A model generated the notes under the pieces. The model saw only the letters and a list, made by a program, of their open reading frames with translations. It did no database searches and had not been told where the DNA came from. Made by a program: the position numbers and the translations under genes. A stretch of 64,000 bases of DNA from Amphibacillus sp052055485 (GTDB lineage: Bacteria; Bacillota; Bacilli; Bacillales; Amphibacillaceae), in the NCBI RefSeq assembly GCF_052055485.1, contig NZ_CP197171.1:3224001-3288000 (forward strand), written 5' to 3'. Below are positions 45,621-54,831 of this stretch, one piece after another; the stretch's first letter is position 1, and each line of letters opens with the position of its first letter.

Positions 45621-46370
45621 TTATTGCAGAATTTGCTTTTTCATATTCGATAATATTTTCTTTTCAAGACGGGAAACCTGAACTTGTGATATACCAATTC
45701 TTTGGGCAACTTCAGCTTGGGTTTGATCTTGATAATACCGTAAATAAACGATTAACTGCTCACGCGGTTCCAACGTTTTTAATGTTTCGGAGATCATCAT
45801 TTTATCAAACCAATTCTCTTCGTCCTCTGCTAGTTGATCAAGTAAGGTAATCGGATCACCTTCATTTTCATAAACCGTTTCATGAATAGAGTGCGGTTGC
45901 TTCGTCGCATCTTCAGCATGAATTACTTCCTCAGGCGTGATATCCAAAGCACATGCCAATTCAGAGATTGTTGGTGAACGTCCATATGACTTCGTTAAAG
46001 TTTCTTTTTCTCGTCGAATTTTATGCCCTAATTCCTTTAGTGATCGACTGACTTTAATTGTTCCATCATCTCTAATAAATCGTTGAATCTCACCGATAAT
46101 CATGGGGACAGCATAGGTCGAAAATTTTACTTGATAAGATAAATCAAATTTATCAATCGATTTAATTAAACCGATACAACCAATTTGAAATAAGTCCTCT
46201 TGATCATAGCCACGATTTAAAAATCGTTGGACGACCGACCAAACAAGTCGTACATTACGTTCAACTAAAATATCCTTTGCCGATTGATCCCCCATTTGGC
46301 TTTGTTTAATGTAATGCTTCACTTCCTTATCCGACAGTGGTTTTTGTTTTTTTACTTCATTCATTGTCAT
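45621..46370 (-). CDS. sigF: RNA polymerase sigma factor SigF
   Basis: A 249-residue forespore sigma factor. Region 2 holds DLFQIGCIGLIKSIDKFD and KFSTYAVPMIIGEI, and region 4 holds REQLIVYLRYYQDQTQAEVA and ISQVQVSRLEKKIL. It is the first compartment-specific sigma factor of sporulation and is held by SpoIIAB. The start at 46370 is eight bases behind GGGAG; it follows spoIIAB by 12 bases. Confidence 0.97.
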   Translation of the reverse strand: MTMNEVKKQKPLSDKEVKHYIKQSQMGDQSAKDILVERNVRLVWSVVQRFLNRGYDQEDLFQIGCIGLIKSIDKFDLSYQVKFSTYAVPMIIGEIQRFIRDDGTIKVSRSLKELGHKIRREKETLTKSYGRSPTISELACALDITPEEVIHAEDATKQPHSIHETVYENEGDPITLLDQLAEDEENWFDKMMISETLKTLEPREQLIVYLRYYQDQTQAEVAQRIGISQVQVSRLEKKILSNMKKQILQ

Positions 46371-46382
46371 TCCAATCACTCC

Positions 46383-46823
46383 CTATTGATGTATGGAGCG
46401 TGATGTTTGAAATGTTTTTTCTAAAATGACCTTTGTTCCATGTCCAATCGCTGATTCAACCGCAATGTGATCCATAAAATTTTCCATTATGGTAAAACCC
46501 ATGCCGGATCTTTCTAATTCAGGTTTTGATGTATATAAAGGTTGGATTGCTTCTTCAACATTATCAATCCCAACCCCAAGGTCTTCGATCACTATTTTGA
46601 CTCGACGATCATTTAATTCACAACTTAAATAAATATCGAATGCATCAGATTGTTCATAGCCATGAATAATCGCATTAGTAACTGCTTCTGATACGACCGT
46701 TTTAATTTCTGATAACTCTTCAACAGTTGGATCAATGGTTGCTAAGAAGGAAGCAACAACAATACGGGCAAAGGCTTCATTTTCACTTCTACTTTTAAAG
46801 GATATTTGCATGTGATTTTTCAT
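46383..46823 (-). CDS. spoIIAB: Anti-sigma F factor SpoIIAB
   Basis: A 146-residue serine kinase and anti-sigma factor with a GHKL ATPase fold: EAVTNAIIHGYE, EDLGVGIDN and SGMGFTIM. It binds sigma-F and phosphorylates SpoIIAA. It overlaps spoIIAA by one base. Confidence 0.97.
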   Translation of the reverse strand: MKNHMQISFKSRSENEAFARIVVASFLATIDPTVEELSEIKTVVSEAVTNAIIHGYEQSDAFDIYLSCELNDRRVKIVIEDLGVGIDNVEEAIQPLYTSKPELERSGMGFTIMENFMDHIAVESAIGHGTKVILEKTFQTSRSIHQ

Positions 46824-47170
46824 TACGCTACCCCCAAATAAATCAAAGCTTCTTCTTCCCCTTGTGCCAATCTCATGATTTTAAAGAGACCAGACATTTC
46901 AAACAAGCGTTTCACTATTGGTGAAATGGCACAGATGACCATTTCTCCATTTAACTGTTTGATTTCCTTATAACGTCCGAGAACAACCCCTAAACCTGAA
47001 CTATCCATAAAATCTAAGTCGGCTAAATTAAGGACAATATGCCGAACATCATGGTGTTTCATTTCTAACTGCCACATTTTTTTTAGTTCATTTGCTTCAT
47101 GATGATCCAATTCACCCTTCAAACGAACAAGTAATATATCATCTTTAATTAGAAACTTTTTTTCTAACAT
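46823..47170 (-). CDS. spoIIAA: Anti-anti-sigma factor SpoIIAA
   Basis: A 115-residue STAS-domain protein. The phosphorylated serine is Ser58 in MDSSGLG, as in Bacillus. When dephosphorylated by SpoIIE it frees sigma-F from SpoIIAB. It is the first gene of the spoIIA operon and has a sigma-H-type promoter just upstream. Confidence 0.97.
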   Translation of the reverse strand: MLEKKFLIKDDILLVRLKGELDHHEANELKKMWQLEMKHHDVRHIVLNLADLDFMDSSGLGVVLGRYKEIKQLNGEMVICAISPIVKRLFEMSGLFKIMRLAQGEEEALIYLGVA

Positions 47171-47222
47171 AATAAGAATCCTCCCTCTCTTTTTATTAAT
47201 CTTTATTTGATTTGCCTATTGA

Positions 47223-47250
47223 TTTCTGTATCTATTCATAGAATTCCTTC
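47223..47250 (-). promoter_or_regulatory. Sigma-H-type promoter of the spoIIA operon
   Basis: On the minus strand, GAAGGAATT (47242-47250) fits the -35 RNAGGAWWW and ACAGAAA (47223-47229) fits the -10 RNNGAAT with one mismatch, 12 bases apart. It lies 53 bases before spoIIAA, whose counterpart in Bacillus is sigma-H-dependent. Confidence 0.75.
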
Positions 47251-47334
47251 TAATCGACAAAACTAGAAGAAACTAGTGCTTTTTCGCGTCTCATATCAAT
47301 TAAGAGAAAGCTATTATCGGTATGACGGTATTCT

Positions 47335-48492
47335 TTATCTTAAAATACGTTTACTTGAATCAATCATTAACTCCCATAGATTAGCTCGTGCTACTGTTTG
47401 TTCTGAAATTAGATCGATTTCATTTATTAATTCTCCATCTAAATAAAGCTCAAGGCTCCCAACAACTTCGCCTGCTTCAATCGGGGCTACCATATGTTCA
47501 TCAATATTTACCTTTGTTTCCAGTTGACTAAGATCTGCTCCCTTTTTTGTTAAAATAGACAAAGCATCATCTGTAATGACTGGTACTTGATCCGCTTTTC
47601 CTTTGAGAATCTTTATGTTAGTAACGGGGTCATGTAAACTATATACTTTTTCATGATGAAACTGTGAATAGCCATAGTCTAATAAACGTGAAATGGAAGC
47701 ATTGCGCTCTTTTGGTGATTCTGCTCCCATGACAACAGCAATTAAACGCATATCATCCTTCAATGCCGTTGCAGTTAAACAATATTTCGCTTCTTGAGTA
47801 AAACCTGTTTTTAACCCATCAACTCCTGGATAGAATTTCACTAAACGATTAGTGTTCACCAACCAAAATTCATCTTCTGTTCCTTTTCTCAAATAATCTT
47901 CATAAATAGAGGTATAGTCAGTAATAAAATCATATCTTAATAGAGCCCTTGCAATCATCGCCATGTCATGTGCAGAAGAATAGTGATCTTCAGCAGGTAA
48001 TCCTGTTGTATTTTGAAACTGAGTTTCCTTTAAATCTAGCTCTGCTACTTTTTCATTCATCGCTTGGACAAAAGCCTGCTCACTACCAGAAATATATTCA
48101 GCTAGGGCAACACTGGCATCATTTGCTGAAGCTACCGCAACCGCTTTGAGCAAATCATCTACACTCATCTCTTCCGCAGGTTCTAAAAAAATTTGCGATC
48201 CTCCCATTGATGCAGCATTTTCACTAATGATTACTGAATCAGTTAAATCAATTTTCCCTTGATCAATGGCTTCTGCAATCAGTAATAACGTCATCATCTT
48301 CGTCATACTTGCTGGTGGCAATTGTTCATTACTATTATTCTGGTATAAAATTTCACCCGTGTTACGTTCAATTAAAATGACACTTTTTCCATCTAAATCT
48401 AAGTCTAAGTCTGGATCTGCTTCCTCCGCAAAAACATTTAATGGTTGAATCATTATCATGATCAGCATAGCAACTGTCAATATTCTTTTCAT
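47335..48492 (-). CDS. dacF: D-alanyl-D-alanine carboxypeptidase DacF
   Basis: A 385-residue S11-family penicillin-binding protein expressed in the forespore in Bacillus. It has a signal peptide (1-22), SxxK at Ser62-Lys65, SANDA and DGLKTGFT, with a full C-terminal PBP5_C domain, unlike the short DacB of this window. The start at 48492 is eight bases behind GAGGAGG; the open frame extends 81 bases further upstream without support. It lies upstream of spoIIA, as in Bacillus. Confidence 0.94.
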   Translation of the reverse strand: MKRILTVAMLIMIMIQPLNVFAEEADPDLDLDLDGKSVILIERNTGEILYQNNSNEQLPPASMTKMMTLLLIAEAIDQGKIDLTDSVIISENAASMGGSQIFLEPAEEMSVDDLLKAVAVASANDASVALAEYISGSEQAFVQAMNEKVAELDLKETQFQNTTGLPAEDHYSSAHDMAMIARALLRYDFITDYTSIYEDYLRKGTEDEFWLVNTNRLVKFYPGVDGLKTGFTQEAKYCLTATALKDDMRLIAVVMGAESPKERNASISRLLDYGYSQFHHEKVYSLHDPVTNIKILKGKADQVPVITDDALSILTKKGADLSQLETKVNIDEHMVAPIEAGEVVGSLELYLDGELINEIDLISEQTVARANLWELMIDSSKRILR

Positions 48493-48552
48493 GATTCTAG
48501 CCTCCTCATCATTAATAATCCCATTTTTGCCATCATTTAATTTTTTTAAACA

Positions 48553-48587
48553 AAAAAACATGAAGAACTTCATTCTTCATGTTTTTT
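48553..48587 (-). terminator. Terminator after xerD
   Basis: Perfect 15-base arms (48553-48567 and 48573-48587) with T6 and A6 tails begin four bases past the xerD stop. Confidence 0.9.
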
Positions 48588-48590
48588 CTA

Positions 48591-49478
48591 TTAGGCACGT
48601 GGATGATGTTGGCTATAAATATCTCTCAATCTTTTTCTTGAAATATGGGTATAGATTTGTGTGGTTGAAATATCTGCATGTCCAAGCATTTCTTGAACAG
48701 CCTTTAAATCGGCACCATTTTCTAATAAATGTGTAGCAAAAGAGTGTCTGAGCATATGTGGCGTAATATTTTTGTTAATTTCTTTTTCCTTTGCAACCGT
48801 CTTTAATATTTTCCAAAAGCCTTGCCTGCTTAAAGGTTTACCATGATGATTAACAAAAAGCGCATCAACAAGCTGCTCTTTTACCAGGAAAGGTCGAGAC
48901 GCCTCCAAATATAATTCGATGGATTGTTTTGCTAAATCACCGAGTGGGACAATTCGTTCTTTATTCCCTTTACCAAAACACCGAATAAAACCCATCATTA
49001 AATGTAAATCGCTCATATTCAGATTGATCAATTCTGATACGCGTAAACCTGTCGCATACAAGGTTTCAATCATTGCTTTATTTCGAATTGAAAAAGGTTC
49101 ATCCCCCTCAATATTTAGCAATTGATCAACTTCATCAGTGGATAATATTTTAGGTAAGGTTCTAGCTTTAGCAGGTGATTCAATATGAGCAGTTGGATCC
49201 GATCCCATCACACGATTCAATAATAAAAATTGATGAAATTTACGCAATGATGACAGTGTTCGAGAAATCGTCGCAGAAGATGCGCCATGATCATTCATTT
49301 GATATAAAAAACGAGTAACCATACTATGTTCAACATTTTCCCACTGTTGGATCAATTCTACTTCTGTTAAATAATTAATATATTTCGTTAAATCACGTCG
49401 ATAAGCTTCAAGGGTATTATCAGCAAGCCCTCGTTCAATATGAATATAATGAATAAAATCTTCTAATTCTAATTCCAT
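48591..49478 (-). CDS. xerD: Tyrosine recombinase XerD
   Basis: A 295-residue tyrosine recombinase that resolves chromosome dimers at dif with its partner XerC. The catalytic residues are Arg146, Lys170, His241, Arg244, His267 and Tyr276 (TTQIYTHIS). The N-terminal SAM-like domain is about 1-95. It is the RipX homologue of the Bacillus fur-yqzK-xerD group. Confidence 0.96.
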   Translation of the reverse strand: MELELEDFIHYIHIERGLADNTLEAYRRDLTKYINYLTEVELIQQWENVEHSMVTRFLYQMNDHGASSATISRTLSSLRKFHQFLLLNRVMGSDPTAHIESPAKARTLPKILSTDEVDQLLNIEGDEPFSIRNKAMIETLYATGLRVSELINLNMSDLHLMMGFIRCFGKGNKERIVPLGDLAKQSIELYLEASRPFLVKEQLVDALFVNHHGKPLSRQGFWKILKTVAKEKEINKNITPHMLRHSFATHLLENGADLKAVQEMLGHADISTTQIYTHISRKRLRDIYSQHHPRA

Positions 49479-49496
49479 ATTTGTTCACCTCACCAC

Positions 49497-49679
49497 TTAA
49501 TCTAAGAAGAAGTTAAAGATACTCACTTGCTCTGCAGCTTTTTCTGGTTCAAATTCTCTCAACCGTTGTTGATATTCATTTTGCATCATTGTCATCGCAT
49601 AAGAAAAGATTAAAATTGCTGTAATAAAAATGATGACTAATTTGATCATTTCAATGATAGCTAATTTAAGTTTAATCAT
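49497..49679 (-). CDS. yqzK: YqzK-like small membrane protein (DUF4227)
   Basis: A 60-residue protein with one membrane helix (about 10-30) and a charged outer tail (MMQNEYQQRLREFEPEKAAE). Position between fur and xerD and the MxxEYxxxxxxxxPEGAA-like pattern match YqzK. Function unknown. The start at 49679 lies behind AAAGGAAG; an in-frame TTG at 49697 is in that site. Confidence 0.8.
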   Translation of the reverse strand: MIKLKLAIIEMIKLVIIFITAILIFSYAMTMMQNEYQQRLREFEPEKAAEQVSIFNFFLD

Positions 49680-50507
49680 CTTTCGTCTTCCTTTCAACTT
49701 AATTAAAAGTAGAATAACGATTAATCCCTATCATTTTTAACAAAAAAAGTAATCGCTAAACATTTTAGTTCACTGATTTTTGCTGAATGATCCAACTTTA
49801 ATTTTCTACAGCAATTAGTGATGAAGCTCCTATAGCCCAACTTTCACTTCCTAAAATCAGTACGTCAACCATACGTGTATTTAATAGACTAGTGATTCGA
49901 TTGCTTATCCATGTTGATTTTGCATTTTTGGTGGAAATAATCCTACTTGATATAAGTCATGCTGATGTTTCCAGTGGGACGAGTAACCGTACCAATGTTG
50001 TCAGATTAGTAGGACCGCTTCGGAAATACACTTCGCTTTCCGTGGGCTTGTCCTCAGCCTCCTCGAAAAAGAAGTGCACTTTTTCTGCGGGGTCTTCACA
50101 CTAAGCTTTCCACAGGACAAGGAAAGCTACGGCAGCGAAACATCGCACGAAGAAAATCGCTCTCTATTTTCAGGAAAGCGGAACATATCTCATCTGCGGA
50201 GGGGGCTCTATATCCATATCGTGTTTGTTCATATCTAGAATAAACCATTTTATTTTATCCCAAGCTCTTCCTGGCGAATGCCATCGTTTGACTTAGACGA
50301 TCACCAATAAAATCTTTTATTTCTTTGATTGTGCAAGAATCAGGGTCTTTCTTATTCTGAGTTTCAGCCCCAAGTCTTTTCGATGAGATGGGTAATATCA
50401 TATTAACCTGTGTTTTACGGTCAGTTATCTGCAATAAAAAAAGAGCTGTTCTATAGCCAGCTCATTATTTAAGTCAATCAAATCTATTTACTTTTATTCA
50501 AGCTAGC
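49680..50507. other. Long intergenic region with repeat remnants, downstream of fur
   Basis: About 830 bases without a convincing gene. It holds a GTGGGACGAGTAA box (49974-49986), a copy of the structured dispersed repeat (about 50008-50100), a partial second block (AAAGCGGAACATATCTCATCTGCGG-like, about 50173-50197) and an inverted TGAGTTTCAG box (50351-50374). The same boxes occur inside the PTS operon gap and near aguR. Insertion debris is the likeliest explanation. Confidence 0.6.
50008..50100 (+). repeat. Structured dispersed repeat, copy 3
   Basis: Carries CGCTTTCCGTGGGC, TCCTCAGCCTCCTCG and a central hairpin around AAGTGCACTT, followed by GCGGGGTCTTC. It is recognisably the same family as 28486-28605 and 28775-28900, more degenerate at its right side. 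Confidence 0.65.
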
Positions 50508-50951
50508 TTAACTTTTCAATCGACAATCTCGGCAAATACCATGGAAGGTTAAGCGATGATCCTTAACCTCAAAACCCCAATCATCTTCAACAATTTTCTC
50601 AACATCTTCCAATAAATCTTCAACTATTTCCTCAACTGTTCCACATTCCATGCATACAAGATGATGGTGAAAATGGGCAGCCCCTTCTTTTCTCAAATCA
50701 TATCGGGAAACCCCATCACCAAAGTTTATTTTATCAACAATTTTCAACTCTGATAGTAATTCTAAAGTTCGATAGACAGTTGCTAAACCAATTTCAGGTG
50801 CTCTTTCTTTAACTAATAAATAAACATCTTCAGCACTTAAGTGATCTTCCTCACGTTCCAAAAGAACACGAACGGTAGCTTCACGTTGCGGAGTCAATTT
50901 ATAGCTCTGAGCGTGTAATTGCTTTTTTATGCGTTCAATTCGATGTTCCAT
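50508..50951 (-). CDS. fur: Ferric uptake regulator Fur
   Basis: A 147-residue metal-dependent repressor. The winged helix has SYKLTPQREATVRVLLE and IGLATVYRTLELLSE. The metal site FHHHLVCMECG and the structural zinc pair CRDC near the C-terminus are present. It represses iron-uptake genes when iron is plentiful. The start at 50951 is eight bases behind GGGAGG; the frame is open 54 bases further. A strong promoter and a PerR-like box lie upstream. Confidence 0.95.
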   Translation of the reverse strand: MEHRIERIKKQLHAQSYKLTPQREATVRVLLEREEDHLSAEDVYLLVKERAPEIGLATVYRTLELLSELKIVDKINFGDGVSRYDLRKEGAAHFHHHLVCMECGTVEEIVEDLLEDVEKIVEDDWGFEVKDHRLTFHGICRDCRLKS

Positions 50952-50976
50952 AACGGAAACCTCCCTCACATTCTCA

Positions 50977-51005
50977 ATTATAATCAGTGAGTGAGAAACT
51001 GTCAA
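50977..51005 (-). promoter_or_regulatory. Consensus sigma-A promoter of fur
   Basis: On the minus strand TTGACA (51000-51005) and TATAAT (50977-50982) are exactly 17 bases apart, a perfect match, 26 bases ahead of the fur start codon. Confidence 0.88.
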
Positions 51006-51020
51006 TTAAAATTATTATAA
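51006..51020. promoter_or_regulatory. PerR-type box upstream of the fur promoter
   Basis: TTATAATAATTTTAA on the minus strand differs at one position from the PerR consensus TTATAATNATTATAA and abuts the -35. In B. subtilis, PerR represses fur, so the site has a known precedent. A Fur-type box cannot be excluded, as the consensus sequences overlap. Confidence 0.65.
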
Positions 51021-51059
51021 TTTAGAAATTAACAAATAATATATTTTTTATAATTATTA

Positions 51060-51698
51060 TTATGTGATAAGTTGTGTTGAATATTGTAAGAAATATCCTG
51101 TTACATATGCTTCAATAAGGGCTGCTAGAAAACAAAAGGCAAATAAAACAATATACAGAATCAAATATTGTACAACAGGTTCTAAAGTGAACCGAGTCAA
51201 CCTTCTACCTGATAATTTTTTTAATAATTGAGACGAAAAAATCATCGCTAATGTGCCTGCTAATAAATAAACAGGAATAATAATAATATTTTGTGGCAGA
51301 ATCGCCGAACTAATAAACAATAGCCCATTGAATCCATACTGATTAACAAAAAAACCGACTGAAAAACCAATGAATGTTCCTTTAACAAAAACAATAATCC
51401 AAATAATTGGCAAACCGATAATGGACAAGCCTAATATAGAAAAAATAGCTAAATATTGTAGGTGTGATAGTAATGCAGATTTAAACAACTCATGATTCGT
51501 CATAATGAGCTGATCATCAATTCTACCAAAATATTGATTTAAATAAAATAATAAATCTTGTTTCTGAGTAAAATGCATTGTTATGACAATAATTGCTCCA
51601 AAGATAAGCCCCATCAAAAATAAAATTAAGACAAAAAAGTAACTGAGTTGATGTGTTTTAAAGTGTTTTGCGAATTCTCTGTGATAATTTACTTTCAT
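51060..51698 (-). CDS. spoIIM: Stage II sporulation protein M
   Basis: A 212-residue membrane protein with about five helices, of the SpoIIM/DUF95 family. It anchors the SpoIID-SpoIIP peptidoglycan-degrading complex during engulfment. Family phrases such as IIWIIVFVKGTFIGFSVGFF are clear. It lies just upstream of fur, as in Bacillus. Confidence 0.95.
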   Translation of the reverse strand: MKVNYHREFAKHFKTHQLSYFFVLILFLMGLIFGAIIVITMHFTQKQDLLFYLNQYFGRIDDQLIMTNHELFKSALLSHLQYLAIFSILGLSIIGLPIIWIIVFVKGTFIGFSVGFFVNQYGFNGLLFISSAILPQNIIIIPVYLLAGTLAMIFSSQLLKKLSGRRLTRFTLEPVVQYLILYIVLFAFCFLAALIEAYVTGYFLQYSTQLIT

Positions 51699-51832
51699 GA
51701 TTCATCTCCACCACGCATTCCTTTAATATGTTATTCTCTTACTGTTTAATAACTATATTAAAATTTATGAGTTGATAGAGATGAATAGAACCAGATATCT
51801 ATTTATTGTCGTTTACTGGTTAGTTGTTTACC

Positions 51833-52996
51833 TTACTCAATTAAAGTTCCATACTTTCCGCCGCCACCCTTATTGATACCGATCTTTCCACTACGAATCT
51901 TGGCCAACTGGTTTGCAATTCGATTACCGACTAGCTCTGAAACTTCTTCAATTTGAGCATCATGTAGAATTGACATTTCTGTCCCAAAGTGCTCAAGAAG
52001 TTTTTCGTATGTTTTTTTACCTAAACCATTAATATAATCTAATGGGACATGATAATAATAGGGTGGGCGTTTTCTTTTTTCTATTTGATCACTGCTAAGT
52101 TCTTCGATTCTTTCTGCTACCCCTTTTATCTTACCTTTCTTTTGACAAGTTAAACAAATCTCTGCCTCGAAAGACCGTCCGTCACAATGCTTACAGATCG
52201 ACTGATAATATTTTCCTAATTGTGGGTGCATACCATAATTCGCGAAAATACGACGCCCCTTTTTCTCGTGTAAAGCATCAGTTAATTCAGAAAAATTACA
52301 AGCTTCCATCTGTATGGCCTGATATTCTCGTGCTATTTTGATTAATGAATGGGCATCAGAATTTGTTAAAAAAGTATATTCATGTAGCTCAGCAATTTGC
52401 TCTGCCATTAACGTATCTGAACTCAAACCTAGTTCAACAGCATCAATCAGCTCTGGCAGAAAAACTTCAGCCAGTGATTGCTTAACACCCTTACCAAATA
52501 AACTCTTAAAAGGCGTAAAAACATGGGCAGGGATAAACAGACCTGAAAGCTCCTTCACTTTTCGTTGAAGTTCATGTGCCGACACATATACTCTTTGAGA
52601 ACTCAATTGGATGTTCTTCATCCGACGACTTAACCACTCTGTGAATTGAGCCATTGATTCCAGATTAGAAAAATAACAAAGGACATGAATCGGTCCTTGA
52701 CAATTTTGATCGTATATTTCCAGTTCAACACCTAGTATAAGTGTAACAGACTCAAACTGAATTCCACCATCCTTTAAAGCAACAGCTTGACCAGTAGCCA
52801 TTAACTCCCTCAGTTCTTCCTGAACCGTTGGGACATGACAATCAACTATTCCAATTAAATCTAACCCTTTTCTTCTGCTTGCTTCTTGTAAGATTCGGGT
52901 CAAGGTTAGATCCTTTGAACCTGTAATTTTAACAGGTTTATTCAGTAGATCACGACCAATATGAATATGCAGATCAGCAAAAAATGTTCTTAACAT
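51833..52996 (-). CDS. Endonuclease Q-like PHP-domain protein (YqxK family)
   Basis: A 387-residue protein. An N-terminal PHP domain (about 1-240) has metal ligands in FADLHIH, VDCHVP, PAHVFTP and NSDAH. A zinc ribbon (CKHCDGRSFEAEICLTCQ, about 268-285) and a C-terminal helix-hairpin-helix stretch (about 320-375) follow. This is the layout of EndoQ, which nicks DNA 5' to deaminated bases, found in archaea and some Bacillus. It is followed by a Gly-rich GINKGGGGKYG tail. It lies four bases after nudF. Confidence 0.85.
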   Translation of the reverse strand: MLRTFFADLHIHIGRDLLNKPVKITGSKDLTLTRILQEASRRKGLDLIGIVDCHVPTVQEELRELMATGQAVALKDGGIQFESVTLILGVELEIYDQNCQGPIHVLCYFSNLESMAQFTEWLSRRMKNIQLSSQRVYVSAHELQRKVKELSGLFIPAHVFTPFKSLFGKGVKQSLAEVFLPELIDAVELGLSSDTLMAEQIAELHEYTFLTNSDAHSLIKIAREYQAIQMEACNFSELTDALHEKKGRRIFANYGMHPQLGKYYQSICKHCDGRSFEAEICLTCQKKGKIKGVAERIEELSSDQIEKRKRPPYYYHVPLDYINGLGKKTYEKLLEHFGTEMSILHDAQIEEVSELVGNRIANQLAKIRSGKIGINKGGGGKYGTLIE

Positions 52997-53000
52997 AGTT

Positions 53001-53552
53001 TTATCCTTTTTGTTTCTGATTTAATTTTAGATATTGAAGCGCGTAAACTGTTTTTACATCATGGATTCTTTGTGATGCTTCAAATGCTTCTAATTGATCA
53101 AGACTATACTCAAATACTTCAACAAACTCGTCATCATCTGTTTGTCTCCCATTTTCGGCAACCTTTAGTTGATCAGCAAGGTAAACATAAAGAAGCTCAT
53201 CTGCAAAACCCGGAGAAGTATAAAATGATGTCAAGTACGTTAAACGTTCAGTCGTATAGCCTGTTTCTTCTTCTAATTCTCTAATCGCCGATTCAGCGGG
53301 ATCCTCCCCTGGTTCAAGTTTACCAGCTGGAATTTCTAAAAGGCTTCTTTCTAAGGGTTTACGATATTGTTCAACCACGACAAGCTTATCGTCGTCAGTT
53401 ATAGCGATAATAGCTACTGCACCGGGGTGTCTAACGATCTCTCTTGTTGACTGCTCACCATTTTGTAATTCGACTTGCTCAACAAACAAATCGACGATCC
53501 TCCCAGAAAAAATGTGTTTACTTTGGATAGTTTTTTCTTCGAATTTTTTCAT
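53001..53552 (-). CDS. nudF: ADP-ribose pyrophosphatase (Nudix)
   Basis: A 183-residue Nudix hydrolase that splits ADP-ribose to AMP and ribose phosphate. The Nudix box GX5EX7REUXEEXGU is complete around residues 77-99 (GKLEPGED, RELEEETG). The place next to the YqxK-like gene matches Bacillus yqkG (nudF). Confidence 0.93.
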   Translation of the reverse strand: MKKFEEKTIQSKHIFSGRIVDLFVEQVELQNGEQSTREIVRHPGAVAIIAITDDDKLVVVEQYRKPLERSLLEIPAGKLEPGEDPAESAIRELEEETGYTTERLTYLTSFYTSPGFADELLYVYLADQLKVAENGRQTDDDEFVEVFEYSLDQLEAFEASQRIHDVKTVYALQYLKLNQKQKG

Positions 53553-53621
53553 ACAATAACTCCTTCTTAAAAATTATCTCCAGTTATACTGACTTTACTC
53601 TATTAATGGGTAAATATTTTA

Positions 53622-53939
53622 TTAACTAAAATGGCTGTTCGGTATGATTGGATTCAGCAAGCCAGACGGGCTCGTCATTTTGAAGCCTTTTTCAATATCT
53701 TTTAATTCAATGACTTGCTCGAAGAACATATAGTCAAAATCACTGATATAAACGTCGAAGTCAGTCTGTTCAACAGAATGATAGCTTTCATCTATTTGAT
53801 CAGTAAATGCTAAAGTAGGTGTGCCTGTCACGGTACAGGCAGTTCCCGAAGAGTCAAACTTTAACAGCAAGTAAGGCTTATCTTTTGGCTGATAACTTTT
53901 TAATCTTTCACGGGTTTGTTGATCCATTAATAATTGCAT
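53622..53939 (-). CDS. yqkB: YqkB, HesB/IscA-like fold protein
   Basis: A 105-residue protein of the iron-sulphur cluster biosynthesis (HesB/IscA-like) fold. Segments LLLKFDSSGTACTVTGTP and MTSPSGLLNP match Bacillus YqkB. It has one cysteine only, so it lacks the three-cysteine cluster site of true A-type carriers; a scaffold role is not supported. GAGGAGG is six bases before the ATG. It lies 12 bases after the SDR gene. Confidence 0.85.
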   Translation of the reverse strand: MQLLMDQQTRERLKSYQPKDKPYLLLKFDSSGTACTVTGTPTLAFTDQIDESYHSVEQTDFDVYISDFDYMFFEQVIELKDIEKGFKMTSPSGLLNPIIPNSHFS

Positions 53940-53951
53940 GGTTAGCCTCCT

Positions 53952-54752
53952 CTACTTTTTCCTAAATTGATTTTTTAATGTTTTTTCAACTAAGGTTGGG
54001 AATTGATGGTGCAACTTAGCTCCTACAGACATCCACCACGGTAAATTAATTTCTCTTTTTCTGCTAAATAAATGTTTAATAATCGTATCTGCTACATGAT
54101 CTGGTTCCAGCATATAACGTGAAACTGCTTGTTGATATTGACCTGTTGGATCAGCTTGATTAAAAAAGGCTGTCTTAACTGGACCTAAATTGACAGAAGT
54201 AACAAAAATGTCTTTCGTTTCAATTTCTAACCGCACTGCATTTGAATAAGCAATAACTGCACTTTTTGTTGCACTATATACGGATGATTTAGGTGTCGCC
54301 ATTTTGCCGGCAAAAGAGGCAATATTAATAAGATGACCAGATTGTTGCTTCTTAAAGATAGGAATGATTAGTTGTGTTGCTTCGATCACTGCTAAGACAT
54401 TGAGCTGAAACATTCGATCGATATCCTCAGAATGGGTCAAGTGTGCTGATTCAAAAATACCTAAGCCCGCGTTATTAATTAATCCATCTATTCGTTGATT
54501 CGTAGCAATAATCTCATTAAATATTGCTCGACACTCTGTTCTATTTGTCAAATCGGCTGCATATATTTGAGCTTGATTGTTCGAACTTTTACTTATCTCT
54601 AATTGTAACTGTTGCAACTTTTGCTCTGAACGACTGACTAGAATAAGTTTAGCATTTAACTTTGCTAGGTTTTCGGTTAATGAACGACCGATACCACTAG
54701 TTGCCCCAGTAATAACAATTGTTTTATCAGTTAAATTTCTCACTTCTGCCAA
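53952..54752 (-). CDS. Short-chain dehydrogenase/reductase (YqjQ-like)
   Basis: A 266-residue SDR with a Rossmann fold. The cofactor motif is TGATSGIG near residue 16. NNAG and the catalytic Ser with YSATK near 155-160 are present. The basic SRSEQKLQQL after beta-2 suggests NADPH. The place near rnz and the polymerase matches YqjQ of Bacillus. Substrate unknown. It diverges from the glycerophosphodiesterase gene. Confidence 0.87.
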   Translation of the reverse strand: MAEVRNLTDKTIVITGATSGIGRSLTENLAKLNAKLILVSRSEQKLQQLQLEISKSSNNQAQIYAADLTNRTECRAIFNEIIATNQRIDGLINNAGLGIFESAHLTHSEDIDRMFQLNVLAVIEATQLIIPIFKKQQSGHLINIASFAGKMATPKSSVYSATKSAVIAYSNAVRLEIETKDIFVTSVNLGPVKTAFFNQADPTGQYQQAVSRYMLEPDHVADTIIKHLFSRKREINLPWWMSVGAKLHHQFPTLVEKTLKNQFRKK

Positions 54753-54831
54753 CTCCTAACTACATCTTTCCCCTTTATTATGCTACGATCTTATTGAGAC
54801 TGCAAATTTTACAATTATATAGGTGGTGTTG

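Noticed and set aside
49892..50104. 70-codon plus-strand ORF downstream of fur
   Set aside because: It runs through the dispersed repeat and has no ribosome site; composition is that of the repeat.
53622..53939. A-type iron-sulphur carrier
   Set aside because: The fold resembles HesB/IscA, but the three cluster cysteines are absent; only one cysteine remains.
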